64,000 nt of DNA from Dehalococcoidia bacterium (GCA_028285005.1 JANQQP010000019.1:62001-126000), one strand, 5' to 3'; shown: positions 7,521 through 16,384, counted from the stretch's first letter. The notes: generated by a model from the sequence alone, not told the origin. Made by a program: numbers and translations.

Positions 7521-10364
7521 TCACTCCATGTCGCCCCATCGCACGCCGGTCTTAGTCTCCACGTTGAGCGGCACATCCAGTTCCATGGCGGCCGGCATCA
7601 ACTCGACGACCATCGCCTGAAGCTCCATCAGCTCGCCAGGTGCCGCCTCGAATATCAGCTCGTCATGAACCTGTATGAGCATGCGCGATTTCATGCTCTC
7701 GGCCGCGATCGCACGGTCCAGGTCGATCATGGCGATCTTCACGATGTCAGCAGCAGTGCCCTGGATCGGCATGTTGACAGCTACGCGTTCGGCGGCCGAG
7801 CGGTGCATGCCGTTCCTGGACGTGATCTCAGGCAGATACCTCCGTCGACCGTTAATCGTCTCCGAGTATCCGCGCTCCCTTGCCAACTCTTTCGTGCCGT
7901 CTATGTACTCTCGAAGCCCGGGATACTTGCCGAAGTAGAGGTCTATGAACTCCTGACCCTGTTGACGCGTTAGATCGGTCTGCCTTGCGACTCCGTGTGG
8001 GCCAAGCCCGTAGATGACGCCGAAGTTGAGAATCTTGGCGATTCGGCGCTGGTCCGGGGTGACGTCTTCGTCGCCGTACATCGCCTTCGCGGTTGCGTTG
8101 TGGATGTCTTCGCCCTGGCGGAACGCTTCGAGCAGTCCTGGCTCTTTTGAAAGATGGGCGAGAATCCTGAGTTCGATCTGGGAGTAGTCAGCTGCGAGTA
8201 GCATCCATCCGTTGTCGGTGTCTGTGGTGAATGCAGACCTGACTCGCCGTCCAAGTTCGGTGCGTACCGGGATGTTCTGCACATTCGGGTCCGTGCTGGA
8301 AAGCCGCCCGGTGGCAGAGCCGACCTGGTTGAAGCTTGTGTGCACCCTGTGAGTACGCGGGTTCACCAGTAGCGGAAGAGCGTCAACGTAGGTGGACTTC
8401 AGCTTGGTGAGTTCGCGGTACTTAACGACCGCCGAGGCAAGCTCATAGACGCGGTCATCGAGATTAGGAGTCTCCATGATCCCTTCGAGCGCGTTGGCGT
8501 CCATTGACCAACCGGTTTTCGTGCGGCGTGTCTTGGGAGCGCCAAACTCGTCGATCAGTATCGCCGCCACCTGCTGGTTGGCGTTGAGATTGAGCTCCCT
8601 GCCGCCGAGAACGGCTGAGGCCGCCTGCTTGATGTTCTCAAGCTCAGACCCGAGCTCTTCGGACATCTCGGCCAGCATGCCGGTGTCCACTTCGAAGCCA
8701 TTGCGCTGCATCGATACGATCACCGGCAGCAGCGGTATTTCGATGTCGTTGTTGACGGAGTTAGCGCCGTGCTTCTCGAGTTGAGGCTCGAAGAACTCCC
8801 TGAGCCGCCATGCAATGTCGGCATCAGCGCTGGCGTACGGAGCAGCGCGTTCAATCGGCACCTCTGCCATGGTTATCTGTTTGCGACCAGTCCCGATCAG
8901 ATCGGTGATCGGCATCATCTCGATGTGAAAGCAATCAACAGAGAGTTGCTTTAGGCCGATACCACGGCGGCCGCACAGCGCAGCCGCGATCATCGAGTCA
9001 AAGTCGACACCCTGTGGTGTGATTCCGACTTCGTGCAACACCATCATGTCGTAATTGGCGTTGTGGGCCGTTTTGGGGATCTTCGGGTCTTCGAATAGAG
9101 GTCGGAGCGTTGAGAGCGCTTTTTCGAATGGGATCTGTTCACCTTCGTCGTGGCCCACCGGCACGTACCAGGCGAGAGCAGCTTCGTTCGAGAAGGAGAG
9201 ACCAACCAGGGACGCTCGCATTGGATCGGTCCCGGTGGTTTCGGTGTCGAATGCGAATCCTCGGTCAGTCGAGAGGGTCTTCACCATCTCTTTCAACTCA
9301 TCGAGGTCAATCACAGTCCTGTAGTCGACCTCTTCGCCCGCTGGAGATGGGGTTGCTGAAGCATCTCCCGAAGAGGCGCCATTCGTGCTTACCGTCGCAC
9401 CCAATCCAAGCTGAGCGCCGTCTGCAGGAGGACCCCAGGGATCATCGGTAGATGGGTCGGGAATCTGGCGGAGGACAGTGCGGAACTCAAGACTGCCGAG
9501 TACTTCAATCACTTCAGACCGGTCGTAGGTAGCGAACTCAGCATCGTTGAGATCGAATTCGATCGGCACGTCTCTGACGATGGTCGTAAGTTTCAGACCG
9601 TCGAATGCCACCTGCCGGTTCTCTTCAAGCCGCGTCTGGACGCTCTTGGCTCCACGCAGCTCGTCCTTGGGTATCTCTGCAACGCCTTCGATATTCGCGT
9701 AGACATCTTCCAGATGGCCGAACTTCCTCAGCACAGTCCGCGCGGCCTTCGGCCCGACCTTTGGCACGCCGGGAATATTGTCGGAAGGGTCTCCTTCAAG
9801 TGCCTTGATCTCAGCGACGTACTCGGGACCCAGTCCGTCGTAGCGTTCTGCGACTGCCTCCCTGTCGTAGACTCTGACGTCTCCGAAGCCCGAGTACATA
9901 AGTAGGCGGGTGTTGTCGGATACGAGCTGGAGTTGGTCCGCGTCTCCGGTCAAGATGAGGCAATCGGCTCCTTCTTCCTCGGCGACTCGCGTAATAGTCC
10001 CGACGAGGTCATCCGCTTCGAAGCCGTCCTTCTTGTAGACGGGAATGCCGAAAGCGGCGCAGATGTTCTCGACCATCGGAATCTGTTCGTGCAGTTCGGG
10101 GTCCGTTGGCGGCCGCTGCGCCTTGTACTGCTCGAACATCTCGTCCCTGAACGTAGGGGCGCTGGTGTCGAAGGTAAGCACCACATGGGTGGGCTTCTGC
10201 TCGCGCAGGGTCCGCAGGAACGTCGTCAGCCAACCGTACGCCCCGCGCGTGTCCTGACCAGAGGACGTGCTCAGGCGCTCCGGGATCGCGAACCAGGCCC
10301 GGAAGACCATTGAGTGGCCATCCATCACAAGCAGCAGGGGCTTCTGTTTTGACTTCGAAGGCAT
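7521..10364 (-). CDS. polA: DNA polymerase I with 5'-nuclease and 3'-5' exonuclease domains
   Basis: Fills gaps and removes Okazaki primers. The order is an N-terminal FEN-type 5' nuclease (DGHSMVFRAW at the start, GDADQLQLV, GDPSDNIPGVPKVGPKAA), then a 3'-5' exonuclease with the metal-binding FDTETTGTD, then the polymerase with motif A LAADYSQIELRILAHL, motif B RRIAKILNFGVIYG and motif C IQVHDELIFE. The intact D-x-E suggests active proofreading, unlike many thermophile and actinobacterial enzymes. I choose ATG 10364 (947 residues) because GGTGAG lies 5 nt upstream; a GTG at 10373 would add three residues. It is divergent from the padR-arsM unit. Confidence 0.96.
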   Translation of the reverse strand: MPSKSKQKPLLLVMDGHSMVFRAWFAIPERLSTSSGQDTRGAYGWLTTFLRTLREQKPTHVVLTFDTSAPTFRDEMFEQYKAQRPPTDPELHEQIPMVENICAAFGIPVYKKDGFEADDLVGTITRVAEEEGADCLILTGDADQLQLVSDNTRLLMYSGFGDVRVYDREAVAERYDGLGPEYVAEIKALEGDPSDNIPGVPKVGPKAARTVLRKFGHLEDVYANIEGVAEIPKDELRGAKSVQTRLEENRQVAFDGLKLTTIVRDVPIEFDLNDAEFATYDRSEVIEVLGSLEFRTVLRQIPDPSTDDPWGPPADGAQLGLGATVSTNGASSGDASATPSPAGEEVDYRTVIDLDELKEMVKTLSTDRGFAFDTETTGTDPMRASLVGLSFSNEAALAWYVPVGHDEGEQIPFEKALSTLRPLFEDPKIPKTAHNANYDMMVLHEVGITPQGVDFDSMIAAALCGRRGIGLKQLSVDCFHIEMMPITDLIGTGRKQITMAEVPIERAAPYASADADIAWRLREFFEPQLEKHGANSVNNDIEIPLLPVIVSMQRNGFEVDTGMLAEMSEELGSELENIKQAASAVLGGRELNLNANQQVAAILIDEFGAPKTRRTKTGWSMDANALEGIMETPNLDDRVYELASAVVKYRELTKLKSTYVDALPLLVNPRTHRVHTSFNQVGSATGRLSSTDPNVQNIPVRTELGRRVRSAFTTDTDNGWMLLAADYSQIELRILAHLSKEPGLLEAFRQGEDIHNATAKAMYGDEDVTPDQRRIAKILNFGVIYGLGPHGVARQTDLTRQQGQEFIDLYFGKYPGLREYIDGTKELARERGYSETINGRRRYLPEITSRNGMHRSAAERVAVNMPIQGTAADIVKIAMIDLDRAIAAESMKSRMLIQVHDELIFEAAPGELMELQAMVVELMPAAMELDVPLNVETKTGVRWGDME

Positions 10365-10442
10365 GGTTCTCACCGCCTACTTTCGCAATCGGTAACTGAG
10401 TTCGCCGGATTATAGCTGGCAATTGAACGGTTAACTGCGAGG

Positions 10443-10472
10443 TTGACAATATACCTATCCGACCTATATATT
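10443..10472 (+). promoter_or_regulatory. Promoter of padR-arsM
   Basis: TTGACA at 10443-10448 matches the sigma70 -35 consensus. A -10 candidate is either TATATA (10465-10470, 16-nt spacer) or TATATT (10467-10472, 18-nt spacer). The regulator's ATG is 17-19 nt downstream of the -10, so the leader would be very short. The -10 lies in the centre of the dyad at 10453-10484. Confidence 0.6.
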
Positions 10473-10484
10473 GGTTGGCGAGGT
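10453..10484. promoter_or_regulatory. Imperfect dyad, candidate PadR operator
   Basis: Left arm ACCTATCCGACC (10453-10464) and right arm GGTTGGCGAGGT (10473-10484) are complementary at 9 of 12 positions around an 8-base AT spacer. The dyad covers the -10 element and the ribosome binding site of the padR gene, which is where an autorepressor would act. Binding is an inference. Confidence 0.45.
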
Positions 10485-10488
10485 ATTC

Positions 10489-10911
10489 ATGGTAGTTCAA
10501 TCCGGCCAGATGACTGAAACCAGCTACTGGCAATCGCTGAACAGGAAGAGTCTTCTCAGGTTCTTCCTGTTTTCCGCTCTCGCCGAACGGCCAATGCACG
10601 GCTACGAACTGGCCGATGCGGTGTCTGTTTGCTGCGACGGTGTGAGGCCAACGGACGCCATGATCTACCCGACGCTGAAAGAGCTGGAGAAAAACGGCTA
10701 CATAGTCTGTGAAACCGAACTGATCGGAGAGCGGCGACGGCGAGTATGCTCGCTAACGGAGAAGGGACGCACAGCGTTCCGTTCCGCTGCGCGTGCATGG
10801 ACGCAGGCGTTGCCTCAGATCCAGTCGGCGATTCACTCAGCCGGTGTGCCGGAATGTTGTGACGATTGCGGGAATACACAAGAGCTTGAATTGGAAGGGT
10901 TGGCGAAATGA
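10489..10911 (+). CDS. PadR-family transcriptional regulator, cysteine-rich
   Basis: A 140-residue winged-helix regulator. The PadR signature is MHGYELADAV followed by MIYPTLKELEKNGYIVCE and a LTEKGRTAF wing/helix segment. ATG 10489 is preferred, with GCGAGG upstream; a TTG at 10471 lies inside the -10. It has seven cysteines: C48 and C49 at the start of the recognition region, C74, C87, and a C-terminal CCDDC motif (C123, C124, C127). Its stop overlaps arsM by ATGA. The cysteines and the coupling suggest a thiol sensor for arsenite or another soft metal, which is inference. ArsR-family proteins, not PadR, are the usual regulators of ars genes. Confidence 0.85.
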   Translation: MVVQSGQMTETSYWQSLNRKSLLRFFLFSALAERPMHGYELADAVSVCCDGVRPTDAMIYPTLKELEKNGYIVCETELIGERRRRVCSLTEKGRTAFRSAARAWTQALPQIQSAIHSAGVPECCDDCGNTQELELEGLAK

Positions 10912-11747
10912 AGCAGCTAGACGAGGTTCAGATCAGTCAACTAGACGCAGGCGGATGTGGCGGCGGTAGCTGTGGATGCGGTAGCGACGGTGTTGAGCTG
11001 AAATCGACCAACCTGAACGACGCGATCCAGGAGCGCTACAGCCAGGTTGCCCAACGTGGCGCGAGCACTGATGTTATCGACACTTCGTGCTGCAGCAACG
11101 CGTCATCTCTCTACTCCGAATCCAGCCTCGAGACGGTCACACCACAGGCAGCTGGAGCTTCTGCCGGTTGCGGTAATCCAGTTGGAATCGCAGACGTCAA
11201 TGAAGGCGAGACCGTGCTGGACCTCGGCAGCGGTGGCGGCATCGACTGCTTCCTGGCGGCGAATGCGACCGGTCCCGAAGGACACGTCTACGGCGTGGAC
11301 ATGACGCCTGAGATGCTGAAGCTTGCCCGGTCCAATGCGGAGAAGCTCGATGCCCAGAACGTGACCTTCCTTCTCGGCAAAATCGAGGCTGTGCCGCTGC
11401 CAGATGCGACGGCTGATCTGATCATTTCGAACTGCGTGATCGCCCTGGCGCCTGATAAGCGCATGGTGTTCGATGAGATCTATCGATTGCTGAAGCCCGG
11501 TGGCCGACTCGTGGTTTCGGACATCGTGTCCACGGTCGAATTGCCAGAGGAGGCACGCCAGGACACGGCCGAATGGGTGTCATGCATAGGTGGCGCAGAT
11601 CTATTGTCTCGCTACCTGGACCGCATCAATGACACCGGCTTCGAAAACACAGAGCTCCTCACCGACACACCGCTCAACTCAGAGGCCGACGATCCGTGGA
11701 GAGCGTCACTGCGAAGCGTGACGGTGAGAGCATTCAAGCCCGAATAG
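10908..11747 (+). CDS. arsM: arsenite S-adenosylmethionine methyltransferase (ArsM)
   Basis: Methylates As(III) using SAM, a detoxification step that yields methylated arsenicals. The 279 residues have the class I SAM motif LDLGSGGGIDCF (105-115) and the ArsM hallmarks GCGNP (C88), SNCVIALAPDK (C176) and VSCIGGA (C226). These three cysteines match the As-binding set of characterised ArsM enzymes. The N-terminus carries an unusual Cys/Gly-rich segment, GGCGGGSCGCG (residues 15-25), and a CC pair at 61-62. The gene overlaps padR by 4 bases. No arsenite pump or arsenate reductase is nearby. It converges on the next methyltransferase gene. Confidence 0.92.
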   Translation: MKQLDEVQISQLDAGGCGGGSCGCGSDGVELKSTNLNDAIQERYSQVAQRGASTDVIDTSCCSNASSLYSESSLETVTPQAAGASAGCGNPVGIADVNEGETVLDLGSGGGIDCFLAANATGPEGHVYGVDMTPEMLKLARSNAEKLDAQNVTFLLGKIEAVPLPDATADLIISNCVIALAPDKRMVFDEIYRLLKPGGRLVVSDIVSTVELPEEARQDTAEWVSCIGGADLLSRYLDRINDTGFENTELLTDTPLNSEADDPWRASLRSVTVRAFKPE

Positions 11748-11761
11748 TCGACGGGTTGCAG

Positions 11762-12430
11762 CTATTCAACTGGCGGCTTCCACGCGGTTACGTAGGACAT
11801 TGGTCCGCCGCGCAGGAGCCGCCAGGACGTGTCCGGGTGCAACGGAGTGCTGAGAGAGACGGCTTTCATGCCGGACTTCAGCACTGCGCGTCGGGCGTGG
11901 TACATCCGGATGTGAAGTGCAGAATCGTTTCTGGTTTCTGGTATCGGGCGGTGCGCCCAGCCTCTCAGCCAGTCTCGGCCTGGGAGCAAAAATGGGAACC
12001 TGCTTATCCTGCCGAACCACAGCATTGCCACTCCACCGGGTCTGAGCACTCGTTCTATCTCAATAACGAGCTTCCTAAACGAGTCCAAGTCCGGGAATCT
12101 AAGCACGCCGTGTAGTGAGTAGATGAAATCGACTGAAGCTTCCTCGAACGGGAGCGAATGGTCCGCTTCGGTCGAGGCAAGCTCTATACGTGAAGCATCG
12201 CAGGGCTGTGATCGATTCAGCACGCTGGCGTCACTGGCGTCATCGGTGCTGTCTGTGGCCACGCCGGTAACTCGGCCGAAGTAGCTCGCTGCGGGACAAA
12301 GCAATCGACCGTCGCCATAACCAAGTTCGACCGCGTGGCAGTTCGAGGGATCGGGGATCAGCCTCTCAATAGTCGGCGTAATGATCCGGGCCGAAAACTC
12401 CCAGAACGCGGCGTAACTTTCAGGTTGCAT
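11762..12430 (-). CDS. class I SAM-dependent methyltransferase
   Basis: A 222-residue protein with the SAM-binding motif I AVELGYGDGRLL (about residues 32-43), an acidic motif II region, the stretch SVDFIYSLHGVLRF typical of UbiE/type-11 methyltransferases, and the post-motif RVLRPGGVAMLWFG. The substrate is unknown. It converges on arsM with 14 bases between them and lies 55 bases downstream of the SDR gene on the same strand. No membrane segment is evident. A small-molecule methyltransferase is the most that can be said. Confidence 0.75.
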   Translation of the reverse strand: MQPESYAAFWEFSARIITPTIERLIPDPSNCHAVELGYGDGRLLCPAASYFGRVTGVATDSTDDASDASVLNRSQPCDASRIELASTEADHSLPFEEASVDFIYSLHGVLRFPDLDSFRKLVIEIERVLRPGGVAMLWFGRISRFPFLLPGRDWLRGWAHRPIPETRNDSALHIRMYHARRAVLKSGMKAVSLSTPLHPDTSWRLLRGGPMSYVTAWKPPVE

Positions 12431-12485
12431 CTTCGTGCATCTTCGTATTGTGGGCTAGCCCGGGTTATCACGGCCGCAGCATTCG

Positions 12486-13265
12486 CTACCAGACGCTGTA
12501 TCCGCCATCGACGGGGACAGCCGTGCCGGTGACGAAGTCCGATGCGCTACTCGCGAAGAAGACAGCGGTGCCACCAAGGTCTGCCGGCTCTCCCCATCGA
12601 CCTGCTGGCGTGCGGCCCACGATCATGGCGTAGCGGTCCGGAAACGCTTCCTTGAACTGATTGGTCATCTCGGTGACGATCCATCCGGGGAGGATAGCGT
12701 TCACCTGGACGTTGTCCTTCGCCCACGCCACCGCGCAGCTCTTGGTGTACTGAACGACTCCGCCTTTACTGGCTGCGTAGGCCGGTGCGTAGGCGGTGCC
12801 AAAGATCGACATCATCGAACCGATGTTGATGATCTTTCCTCGGCCTCGTTGCTTCATATAGGGAAAGGCCATCGAGGTCGCGGTGTGAATGCTGGTCAGG
12901 TTAGCGTCGATCACGTACTGCCAGTCTTCAGCGGAGAGCAGGTGCGGCTCGTCGGCCCTGCGGTTCACACCGGCGTTGTTGACAAGGATGTCGAGGCCAT
13001 CGAGCTGCGATGCAATCTGCTTGAACGTGTCTTCAACCGCCTGGCGATCCGTGACGTCACATTGGAGCGCCATCACTTTGTCGGGTGAAGTGAGCGACTC
13101 CAGTTCATTCACGGCAGAGTGGAGTTTCGATTCGTTTCTCCCGATGACCGCCACGGAGGCACCATGATTGACGAAGGCCTTCGCCATACCGAGGCCGATT
13201 CCTCCATTGCCGCCGGTCACACAGGCTACTCTCCCGGTGAGATCGAACATACTGTCTTCGGTCAT
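12486..13265 (-). CDS. short-chain dehydrogenase/reductase (SDR)
   Basis: A classical SDR of 259 residues, probably a soluble NAD(P)-dependent oxidoreductase. It has the cofactor motif TGGNGGIGLGMAKAF near the N-terminus, the NNAG motif mid-protein, and the catalytic Ser (IGSMMS) with YAASKGG. The C-terminal PVDGGYSVW closing is common in gluconate 5-dehydrogenase- and 2-dehydro-3-deoxygluconate dehydrogenase-like SDRs. The substrate is not determined. ATG 13265 (MTEDSMFD) has GGAG 6 nt upstream, which decides it over a GTG at 13286. It is divergent from the CoA transferase gene. Confidence 0.88.
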   Translation of the reverse strand: MTEDSMFDLTGRVACVTGGNGGIGLGMAKAFVNHGASVAVIGRNESKLHSAVNELESLTSPDKVMALQCDVTDRQAVEDTFKQIASQLDGLDILVNNAGVNRRADEPHLLSAEDWQYVIDANLTSIHTATSMAFPYMKQRGRGKIINIGSMMSIFGTAYAPAYAASKGGVVQYTKSCAVAWAKDNVQVNAILPGWIVTEMTNQFKEAFPDRYAMIVGRTPAGRWGEPADLGGTAVFFASSASDFVTGTAVPVDGGYSVW

Positions 13266-13424
13266 CGCTAGCTCCGTTGCAAACACCTGCTTAATTGAAC
13301 TCTTAGCGCCCAGACTCGCCGGATTATCTCAGACTCTCCTCTGGTTCCTCGGTTGTCGCTTAGAATGCTTCGGTTTCGACGCCATCAATCCGGTTTGACT
13401 CCCGACCAACCAACAGGACGCAAT

Positions 13425-14645
13425 ATGCAACTCCCGATCGCATCCGGCATGCCCGAAGCTCTGAGCGGCATGAAAGTGCTGGACTGCAGCCAGATTCTCG
13501 CCGGCCCGTTCTGCAGCATGCTGCTGGCTGACATGGGCGCTGACGTTGTCAAAATCGAGAAGCCGACGGGTGGTGATGACACAAGGAGGATGGGGCCTCC
13601 GTTCGTAGGTGGAGAGTCAGCCGCATTTCTCGCAATGAACCGCAACAAGCGGAGCGCTGTGCTCAACTTCAAGGAGCCTGCGGGTGTCGAGGCGATGAAG
13701 CGGCTCGTCAAAGATGCGGACGTGGTGATCGAGAACTACAGATCAGGAGTGATGGAGCGGCTGGGACTCGGCTATGACACGCTTTCGGAGATCAATCCGC
13801 AGCTGATCTACTGCTCGATTTCCGGCTTCGGCCGCACTGGTCCGTACGCCAAACGTGCTGGCTTCGACCTCGTCGCTCAGGGCATGAGCGGTCTGATGAG
13901 CTTCACTGGCGTACCCGGTTCGCCGCCGGTGAAGGTCGGCGTGCCGATGGCCGACATGAACGCGGGGATGTTCGCGACTTACGGGATCCTGACTGCGTAT
14001 ATCAACCGACTCAAGTCAGGCAAAGGACAGTACCTGGAGGTCTCACTGGTCGAGGCTGCACTCGCCTACACCGTGTGGGAGTCGAGCAGCTTCTTCGCGA
14101 CCGGGACCGTGCCGGGGCCCCTGGGCTCAGCGCACCGGCTCTCTGCCCCTTATCAGGCGCTCAAGACCAGCGATGGCTTCATTAACATCGGTGCTCCCAA
14201 TCAGTCGAACTTTGAACGCCTCTGCCGGGCCATCGGACGCGATGAACTTATCGAGCGTGAGGAGTACAAGGACAACGCCAGCCGACTCGAACATCGTGAG
14301 CAGCTTGAAGCCGACCTTGAGGAGACGATGACACAGCACACCCGTGCGCACTGGCTCGAGGTGTTCGAAAAGGACGGAGTGCCGGCGGGGCCAATACTCG
14401 ATATGGGTGAGGTGTGGTCCGACCCTCAGATACACGATCGAGACATGGACGCAACCGTCGAGCACCCGACCGCTGGAACTGTCCACAACATCGGCCTGGC
14501 GGCCAAGCTGTATGGAACACCCGGCAAGATCTATGGTCCCGCGCCGCTGCTTGGCGAGCACACGACCGAAGTCCTGCAAGAGGCCGGTTTCAGCAGCGAA
14601 GAGATTGAGCAGATGGCTGCTTCCGGGGCGGCGGGCGCCCCGTAG
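13425..14645 (+). CDS. CaiB/BaiF (family III) CoA transferase
   Basis: Transfers CoA between carboxylic acids by a ping-pong mechanism at a catalytic Asp. The 406-residue protein has the family opening LSGMKVLDCSQILAGPFCSM and LADMGADVVKIEKP. The catalytic Asp lies in PMADMNAGMFATYGIL, and ISGFGRTGPYAKRAGFD is also conserved. ATG 13425 has AGGA 7 nt upstream; longer forms begin in atypical sequence. The substrate cannot be read from the sequence; formyl-, carnitine-, succinyl- and mesaconyl-CoA transferases share this fold. It stands alone, convergent with a small membrane protein gene. Confidence 0.9.
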   Translation: MQLPIASGMPEALSGMKVLDCSQILAGPFCSMLLADMGADVVKIEKPTGGDDTRRMGPPFVGGESAAFLAMNRNKRSAVLNFKEPAGVEAMKRLVKDADVVIENYRSGVMERLGLGYDTLSEINPQLIYCSISGFGRTGPYAKRAGFDLVAQGMSGLMSFTGVPGSPPVKVGVPMADMNAGMFATYGILTAYINRLKSGKGQYLEVSLVEAALAYTVWESSSFFATGTVPGPLGSAHRLSAPYQALKTSDGFINIGAPNQSNFERLCRAIGRDELIEREEYKDNASRLEHREQLEADLEETMTQHTRAHWLEVFEKDGVPAGPILDMGEVWSDPQIHDRDMDATVEHPTAGTVHNIGLAAKLYGTPGKIYGPAPLLGEHTTEVLQEAGFSSEEIEQMAASGAAGAP

Positions 14646-14655
14646 CTTCGAAGCT

Positions 14656-14916
14656 TCACCGTCGGCGTCTGCGGCCTCCCTGCAGCGCTTTGCGTTTTCT
14701 GCCAGCGCGCCACGACATGAAGATGAGCGCGCCGATGATGAGACCAATGCCACCGAAGATGGCGATCTCATCGAATCCGGATATGCCGGCACCGTGAAGC
14801 AGCACGGCGGGAAGCACGCCGAGCGAAACGATGCCGTAGCTGTCGTCGCGATCTCGGCGGATAGCCGACACCCTACCCAGTCCGAGCAGATCTCGCATTT
14901 TGCTTGACGCCTTCAA
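14656..14916 (-). CDS. small membrane protein of unknown function
   Basis: 86 residues starting from a TTG that lies 1 base after the upstream stop and has GGAAGG within that gene's end, so it is translationally coupled. A soluble, charged N-terminus is followed by hydrophobic stretches VSLGVLPAVLLHGAGI and AIFGGIGLIIGALIFMSW, the second a likely transmembrane helix, and then a very basic tail ending in five arginines. An ATG at 14898 is an alternative start. No family is recognised. Operon position ties it to the exported proteins upstream. Confidence 0.55.
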   Translation of the reverse strand: MKASSKMRDLLGLGRVSAIRRDRDDSYGIVSLGVLPAVLLHGAGISGFDEIAIFGGIGLIIGALIFMSWRAGRKRKALQGGRRRRR

Positions 14917-14917
14917 T

Positions 14918-15904
14918 TCATGCCTTCCGTCTTACGGCTATCAAACCGAACGCGCCAACCCCGGATCCGACCAGACCGACCACGAGACCAATGATTCCGA
15001 TGATCAGAGCAGTTGAAGCTGCCGCGTCGGCATCATCCGCCTGCTGTCCCGCAGAGGCGAGGTCAGCCTGAACACCTTCCAACGCGCTCTGCAACTCCCT
15101 GGTCTCTCTCAATTCGATCGGGAACTGGACGCTTCTCGACGGTATCACCTCGTCAAATGTGTTGGGCCCCGATGTGAAGGACTCATCGAATGGCGCGCCG
15201 TCGATCTCGCCAAAGTACCTGAATGTGTATGCGCCGGGCGCTGTTGGCACAAAGTCAGCAAGGTATGCGCCCGGATCCTCGACCAAGGGCCTGAGGTCCA
15301 TCACCCGCTGTTCACCAGTCGCGACGTGAGTCACCTCCACCTGGAGTGTGGCGGAAGCGCCCAGCACCGGCTCGCTCGCGGCATGACCCGCGCCACCTTC
15401 ATGTGAGTGTCCCTCTCCTTCATCATGCGCCCCGCTAACCACAGTCATGATCGTGTCTGATGAGGCATTCATGAACATCACGGTGGAACCGGGCTGCACC
15501 GATAGCTCGGAGGGCGAGAAGGTCTTATCGAACTCGACCATCACGGTGCCGGTGTCCGCTGCGTCGTGCAGAACGCTGACAGTACCGCTCTCACCCGTGA
15601 GGTGGTCATGGAACTGTATCTCCAGGTCCGCCAGCTCATCGCCGAACTCGTACATGAAACTTCCGCCAGGCTCGACAGTGCCTGACGAGAAGAGAGCTCC
15701 ATGGTCGAGGATATCTATGCCGGGCTTTGTGATCTTGACGAAGGCCCCGTTCGGCTGCGCTTCGAATGCCGGCTCGTTGAAGAACCCGACCTCTATTTCG
15801 ATCTGGCCGACTTCACGGTCTTCATGCGCGCTTGCAACGATGGGTTGAGCCACTATCGCAATAGCGATGGCCAACAGCGGAATCAATAGTCGTAGTCTGA
15901 ACAT
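14918..15904 (-). CDS. exported, membrane-anchored protein with His-rich loop
   Basis: A 328-residue protein. The start is ATG 15904 with GGAG 6 nt upstream, which places a signal peptide (MFRLRLLIPLLAIAI to VASAHE) at the N-terminus. An Ig-like/YtkA-like domain follows, including VGFFNEPAFEAQPNGAFV. A cupredoxin-like region has FSPSELSVQPGSTVMFMNAS and a loop HDEGEGHSHEGGAGH that could bind metal. There is then a coiled-coil stretch and a C-terminal transmembrane helix with a short basic tail. A role outside the membrane in metal (perhaps copper) handling is inference from the histidines. It may share a transcript with the His-rich gene upstream and the small membrane gene downstream. Confidence 0.7.
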   Translation of the reverse strand: MFRLRLLIPLLAIAIAIVAQPIVASAHEDREVGQIEIEVGFFNEPAFEAQPNGAFVKITKPGIDILDHGALFSSGTVEPGGSFMYEFGDELADLEIQFHDHLTGESGTVSVLHDAADTGTVMVEFDKTFSPSELSVQPGSTVMFMNASSDTIMTVVSGAHDEGEGHSHEGGAGHAASEPVLGASATLQVEVTHVATGEQRVMDLRPLVEDPGAYLADFVPTAPGAYTFRYFGEIDGAPFDESFTSGPNTFDEVIPSRSVQFPIELRETRELQSALEGVQADLASAGQQADDADAAASTALIIGIIGLVVGLVGSGVGAFGLIAVRRKA

Positions 15905-15970
15905 GCGAAACTCCAAAGCACCTTGAGAACCTCGCCTGGTAGGCAAGCCAATCAATAGAAAAATAAGGGC

Positions 15971-16360
15971 TCAGGAAACTCGTGGCGGCTGCCCCGGTAC
16001 TGCGGTAACAGGGGCTGAGTAGAGCGGCTCTTCTGCGGCTGCATATTCATTGGTGACGAGGCGCACCAAGTCGGTCGATAGCGCACCGGCGTGAACGTGC
16101 ACTGTGTGGGAAGCTGAGTCCGCTGTGTGTCCGCCCAGGTTCACGACACCGGACTCGACCCCGTGATCGTGTTCGTTGCTGTGGCTATGATGAGCGGCCG
16201 CTTCATGGGTGAGAAAGATGTGCGAATGCGTCGGCGACGCGCCTGCCGAGTCCAGTGAAATCGAGGGGGCGACGACCATCGCAAACAGAGATATCACCGC
16301 CAGAACGCTGGCGATCATGTACAAGCGAGACGGTTGGATCCGGAAATCAGGTGTGTCCAA
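15971..16360 (-). CDS. His-rich exported or membrane-anchored small protein
   Basis: 129 residues from a TTG start, or 115 from ATG 16318; no strong ribosome binding site decides. A hydrophobic segment MIASVLAVISLFAMVVAPSI acts as signal or anchor. The outside part holds 12 histidines in clusters such as THSHIFLTH, HHSHSNEHDH and HTVHVH, then a Pro-containing C-terminus. The composition suggests binding of Cu, Zn or Ni, which is inference. It is probably the first gene of a three-gene operon with the 15904 and 14916 genes. A perfect palindrome at 16385-16402 lies just upstream. Confidence 0.6.
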   Translation of the reverse strand: MDTPDFRIQPSRLYMIASVLAVISLFAMVVAPSISLDSAGASPTHSHIFLTHEAAAHHSHSNEHDHGVESGVVNLGGHTADSASHTVHVHAGALSTDLVRLVTNEYAAAEEPLYSAPVTAVPGQPPRVS

Positions 16361-16384
16361 GCGGCATTAGTCCCAGGTAACCGA

